DNA of 7,399 bases from JBPRGG01 sp051418075. GTDB taxonomy: Bacteria; Bacteroidota; Bacteroidia; Cytophagales; Cyclobacteriaceae. Below the pieces are notes generated by a model. It did no database searches. It worked only from the letters and a program-made list of their open reading frames with translations, and had not been told where the DNA came from. How positions within the stretch are numbered: position 1 is the stretch's first letter; each line of letters opens with the position of its first letter. A program made the translations under genes and the position numbers. The stretch covers positions 1-7,399 of the forward strand of contig JBPRGG010000158.1 of NCBI GenBank assembly GCA_051418075.1, given 5' to 3'. This document shows, piece after piece, positions 5,304 to 7,399 of this stretch.

Positions 5304-7145
5304 ATGATGGGTAAATTTTCAGGGTATTTTTTTCAGGAATCTATTTTCGGGTCCATTGGAAATGGAAATAATCATTTAGCTGATGAGGCTAAATCTGTTC
5401 AGGTTAAACCTAGTATTTCGAATCTTTCTTATGGATGTTTATCAGATCAGCATTTAAAAGTCAGCTTTATCAGCGAGGAAGTTGCCAAAATTGGCCATGA
5501 CCCAACTGAAATATACAATCAGAGGCAAACAATTTTAGATTTAATCGCACCAGCAGATCGGGAAAAGTATAAGGATGCAATAAGTGCTCTGGTTGAATTA
5601 CCTGGTAAACAAATCCATCTTTCGTATCGGCTTTTAACCAAAGATGGCAGTGAGGTTTTGGTTGAAGATAAATTGTCAGCCTTTAAAAGTCCGGACGGGA
5701 TCCAGGTTCATGGCTTAATCAATACTTTTGAATCTGTTGACCAGGAGTCATTCTTTAAAAAGTTGTTTGAAGTCATCCCAACTTGCCTGGTGGTAATTGA
5801 TGATAATCGCCGGATAAAATTTGCCAATTCTGCTTTTAGAACTACCTTCAATTTTTTTGAGGATTTATATGGGGCAAAAAATATCTGTGAATTCTTACCG
5901 GGTCTCAAGCCAGAAGATACTACACCTGATCAAAATAAAATAAAATTTAGTGCTAAAGGGAAAACATTTGAAATCACAATCACAGATATTCAATTTAAGA
6001 GTAACAAGTATTCACTGCTAAAAATTGATGAGAAAGCGTATCAAAAATCTGCGTCTCAAAGTCTTCAGGAAAATAACATGAAATTCAATCTCGCACAAAA
6101 AGTAGCAAAGATTGGAATTTGGGAATACAATATTGAGCGCCATACCATCAAGGGATCAAGTGAAGCCGGGCATCTAATTGGTCTCGACCGTTGGGATTAT
6201 ACTTTACCGCTTGAAGATTTCATTTGTTTGATTGATCCGGACCAGCAATCGGAGTTACGGAGCAAAATTGATCGATTGCTCACCCATCGGGAAGACCTGG
6301 ATGGTGTATTTGAATTAGTCAGACCCTCCGATGGTAATTCAATTAAAATCCAGATTAAAGCATTTCACAGCTTGGGGCATTCCGAAAACGTGGTTCTGGG
6401 GACTATTCAGGATATTACAACCTTGAAAGAAACGGAGAATGAACTTAAGGTAAGAAATTTTGAACTCAATAATTTTGTCTATAAAGTTTCCCATGATGTC
6501 AGAGCTCCCCTGGTTTCTATCGAAGGATTAATCAATTTGATGAAACTGGGGCAAGACCAGAATTCCAGCGCTCATTATCTCGACCTGGTACATGGGAGCA
6601 TAAAGAAACTGGATTTATTTATTAGAAATGTGTTGAGTCATTCAAAGAATCTCAATACCGAATTAAATATAGCCAGGCTGAATTTCCACCAGATTATCGA
6701 CCGTGCATTTGCAGAGCTGTATTACCTTGATGGTGTAGATAAAATTAAGCTAACTGTAAAAATTGAAGGCGGTCCTTTTTTTAGTGATCCTGAACGAGTG
6801 ACAGTGATTTTTAAAAATCTTATTTCCAACTCTATACAGTACCGCTATCCGGGCAGAAAAAATCCTGCTTTAAAAATAATTATCAAAGAGGAGGGAGAAA
6901 ATATTGTGGTTGTTTTTAAAGACAATGGGGAAGGGATCGACCAGCAAATTCAACCCAAAATCTTTGACATGTTTTATCGTGGGAATGAAAAATCTAAAGG
7001 GAGTGGAATTGGATTGTATATCGTTAAACAAACACTTGAAAAAATAAATGGGAGCATTGCCGTAGAAAGCAAGCTCTACCAGGGTACTACTGTTAGTATC
7101 AATCTAAAAAATTATCTTCCTCAATCCATTCAAACGGATCTATAA
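5304..7145 (+). CDS. Soluble multi-PAS sensor histidine kinase
   Basis: This is a 613-residue histidine kinase. Three PAS-like regions appear in order: about 40-142, about 148-242 (with VIDDNRRIKFANSAF), and about 258-378 (with AQKVAKIGIWEYNI and ending in GTIQDITTLKETENEL, a typical PAC end). The HisKA helix follows with VSHDVRAPL (phospho-acceptor H397). The HATPase domain has an N box FKNLISNSIQY (N505, N509), G1 DNGEGI (540-545), F box IFDMFYR (553-559) and G2 GSGIGLYI (566-573). No hydrophobic segment long enough to span a membrane is visible, so it should sense a cytoplasmic signal; the ligand is unknown. No receiver domain or response-regulator gene is present in the window, so it is an orphan here. 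An in-frame TAA at 5298-5300 fixes the start to ATG 5304 or the adjacent ATG 5307. AAAGG sits immediately before the ATG, too close to act as a normal ribosome site. The gene converges on a leftward gene past a shared terminator. Confidence 0.93.
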   Translation: MMGKFSGYFFQESIFGSIGNGNNHLADEAKSVQVKPSISNLSYGCLSDQHLKVSFISEEVAKIGHDPTEIYNQRQTILDLIAPADREKYKDAISALVELPGKQIHLSYRLLTKDGSEVLVEDKLSAFKSPDGIQVHGLINTFESVDQESFFKKLFEVIPTCLVVIDDNRRIKFANSAFRTTFNFFEDLYGAKNICEFLPGLKPEDTTPDQNKIKFSAKGKTFEITITDIQFKSNKYSLLKIDEKAYQKSASQSLQENNMKFNLAQKVAKIGIWEYNIERHTIKGSSEAGHLIGLDRWDYTLPLEDFICLIDPDQQSELRSKIDRLLTHREDLDGVFELVRPSDGNSIKIQIKAFHSLGHSENVVLGTIQDITTLKETENELKVRNFELNNFVYKVSHDVRAPLVSIEGLINLMKLGQDQNSSAHYLDLVHGSIKKLDLFIRNVLSHSKNLNTELNIARLNFHQIIDRAFAELYYLDGVDKIKLTVKIEGGPFFSDPERVTVIFKNLISNSIQYRYPGRKNPALKIIIKEEGENIVVVFKDNGEGIDQQIQPKIFDMFYRGNEKSKGSGIGLYIVKQTLEKINGSIAVESKLYQGTTVSINLKNYLPQSIQTDL

Positions 7146-7186
7146 TATGCTGATAGTTAAGTAGTTATAAAAAATACTCAATTTTA

Positions 7187-7217
7187 TTGCACAAATGACA
7201 ACCCCTCGCTATATTTG
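7187..7217 (+). promoter_or_regulatory. Bacteroidota-type promoter in the 3' intergenic region
   Basis: TTG at 7187-7189 and TATATTTG at 7210-7217 are separated by 20 nt. This matches the known Bacteroidota sigma factor pattern TTG-N17-23-TAnnTTTG with every consensus base present. It points rightward from just after the kinase stop, towards the terminator hairpin at 7264-7291 and the 3' end of an opposing gene. There is no downstream ORF of any length on this strand, so it would give a short RNA or an antisense transcript, or it is a chance match. Confidence 0.4.
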
Positions 7218-7251
7218 TCCGTATAGTTTAACTAAATGGTTAAATATTGAT

Positions 7252-7291
7252 AAAAAAACAAAAAAAACCATCAGGCAGTGCTGACGGTTTT
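7252..7291 (-). terminator. Intrinsic terminator for the leftward right-edge gene, partly bidirectional
   Basis: An 11-bp stem pairs 7264-7274 with 7281-7291 around a 6-nt loop (7275-7280). On the minus-strand RNA the only irregular pair is a G-U wobble, and the stem is followed by two long U runs split by one G (complement of 7252-7263). On the plus-strand RNA the same position is an A-C mismatch and the tail is UUUUCCUU, so it would also stop kinase transcripts, though less efficiently. It sits 22 nt beyond the stop of the leftward frame ending at 7314. Confidence 0.8.
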
Positions 7292-7313
7292 CCTTGAGAA
7301 CAAATTAAATTAT

Positions 7314-7397
7314 CTATTCTGTAAATATTTTAAACGCGATGTCTGGTTTGACAGTTGACATTTTTGGCACTGTGATTTCCAGCGTTCGGTTTTGAGC
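7314..7397 (-). CDS. 3' end of an unrecognised leftward gene
   Basis: Only the last 27 residues are in the window, ending with TAG (CTA at 7314-7316 on the plus strand). The tail reads AQNRTLEITVPKM, then STVKPDIAFKIFTE. The alternation of hydrophobic and polar residues suggests two beta strands. The LEITVPK pattern loosely resembles the end of an Hsp20/alpha-crystallin or other beta-sandwich domain, but this is too little to assign a family. This frame was preferred over the other two minus frames because it is protein-like and its stop lies just before a strong minus-strand terminator. Another minus frame is also open for a similar length, so the call is moderate. Confidence 0.5.
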   Translation of the reverse strand, partial: AQNRTLEITVPKMSTVKPDIAFKIFTE

Positions 7398-7399
7398 CT

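Noticed and set aside
5708..5908. Minus-strand 66-codon frame inside the kinase gene
   Set aside because: It overlaps the second PAS region of a strong coding sequence and has no support of its own.

Overview
The window looks like a chromosomal segment from a Bacteroidota bacterium, probably of the Cytophagales/Sphingobacteriales type. This is an inference from protein style, moderate-to-low GC by eye, scarcity of Shine-Dalgarno sequences, and one intergenic match to the Bacteroidota promoter pattern TTG-N20-TAnnTTTG at 7187-7217. There are no rRNA, tRNA, CRISPR or insertion-sequence signals. The genes are intact apart from the two cut by the window edges.

Left block (1-4196). The 3' end of a small gene of the Anabaena sensory rhodopsin transducer (ASRT) superfamily runs rightward to 225. 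It converges, with 8 bp between stop codons, on a leftward three-gene set. In transcription order the set is a tail-anchored short-chain dehydrogenase/reductase (4196-3210), a multispanning protein that combines SPW repeats with a VKOR-like core (3096-1558), and a cytoplasmic GH63-type glycosidase (1550-234). The last two genes are 7 bp apart and are almost certainly co-transcribed. The first is separated from them by 113 bp with no convincing terminator. Together they resemble a membrane-associated redox and sugar-processing module of unknown physiology, with a predicted small-molecule (sugar) binding ASRT protein beside it. This is the best candidate in the window for an undescribed system.

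Middle block (4197-5303). A leftward YfcE/MJ0936-type metallophosphoesterase (4859-4359) has all its metal ligands. A 444-bp AT-rich divergent intergenic region follows. It contains a GC-richer island (about 4971-5053) and a 10-bp perfect inverted repeat (5068-5108).

Right block (5304-7399). A rightward soluble PAS-PAS-PAS histidine kinase (5304-7145) has no response regulator next to it in the window. It converges on the 3' end of an unrecognised leftward gene (stop at 7314). Between them lie a good match to a Bacteroidota promoter (7187-7217) and a hairpin/poly-U terminator (7252-7291), which is best formed on the minus strand.
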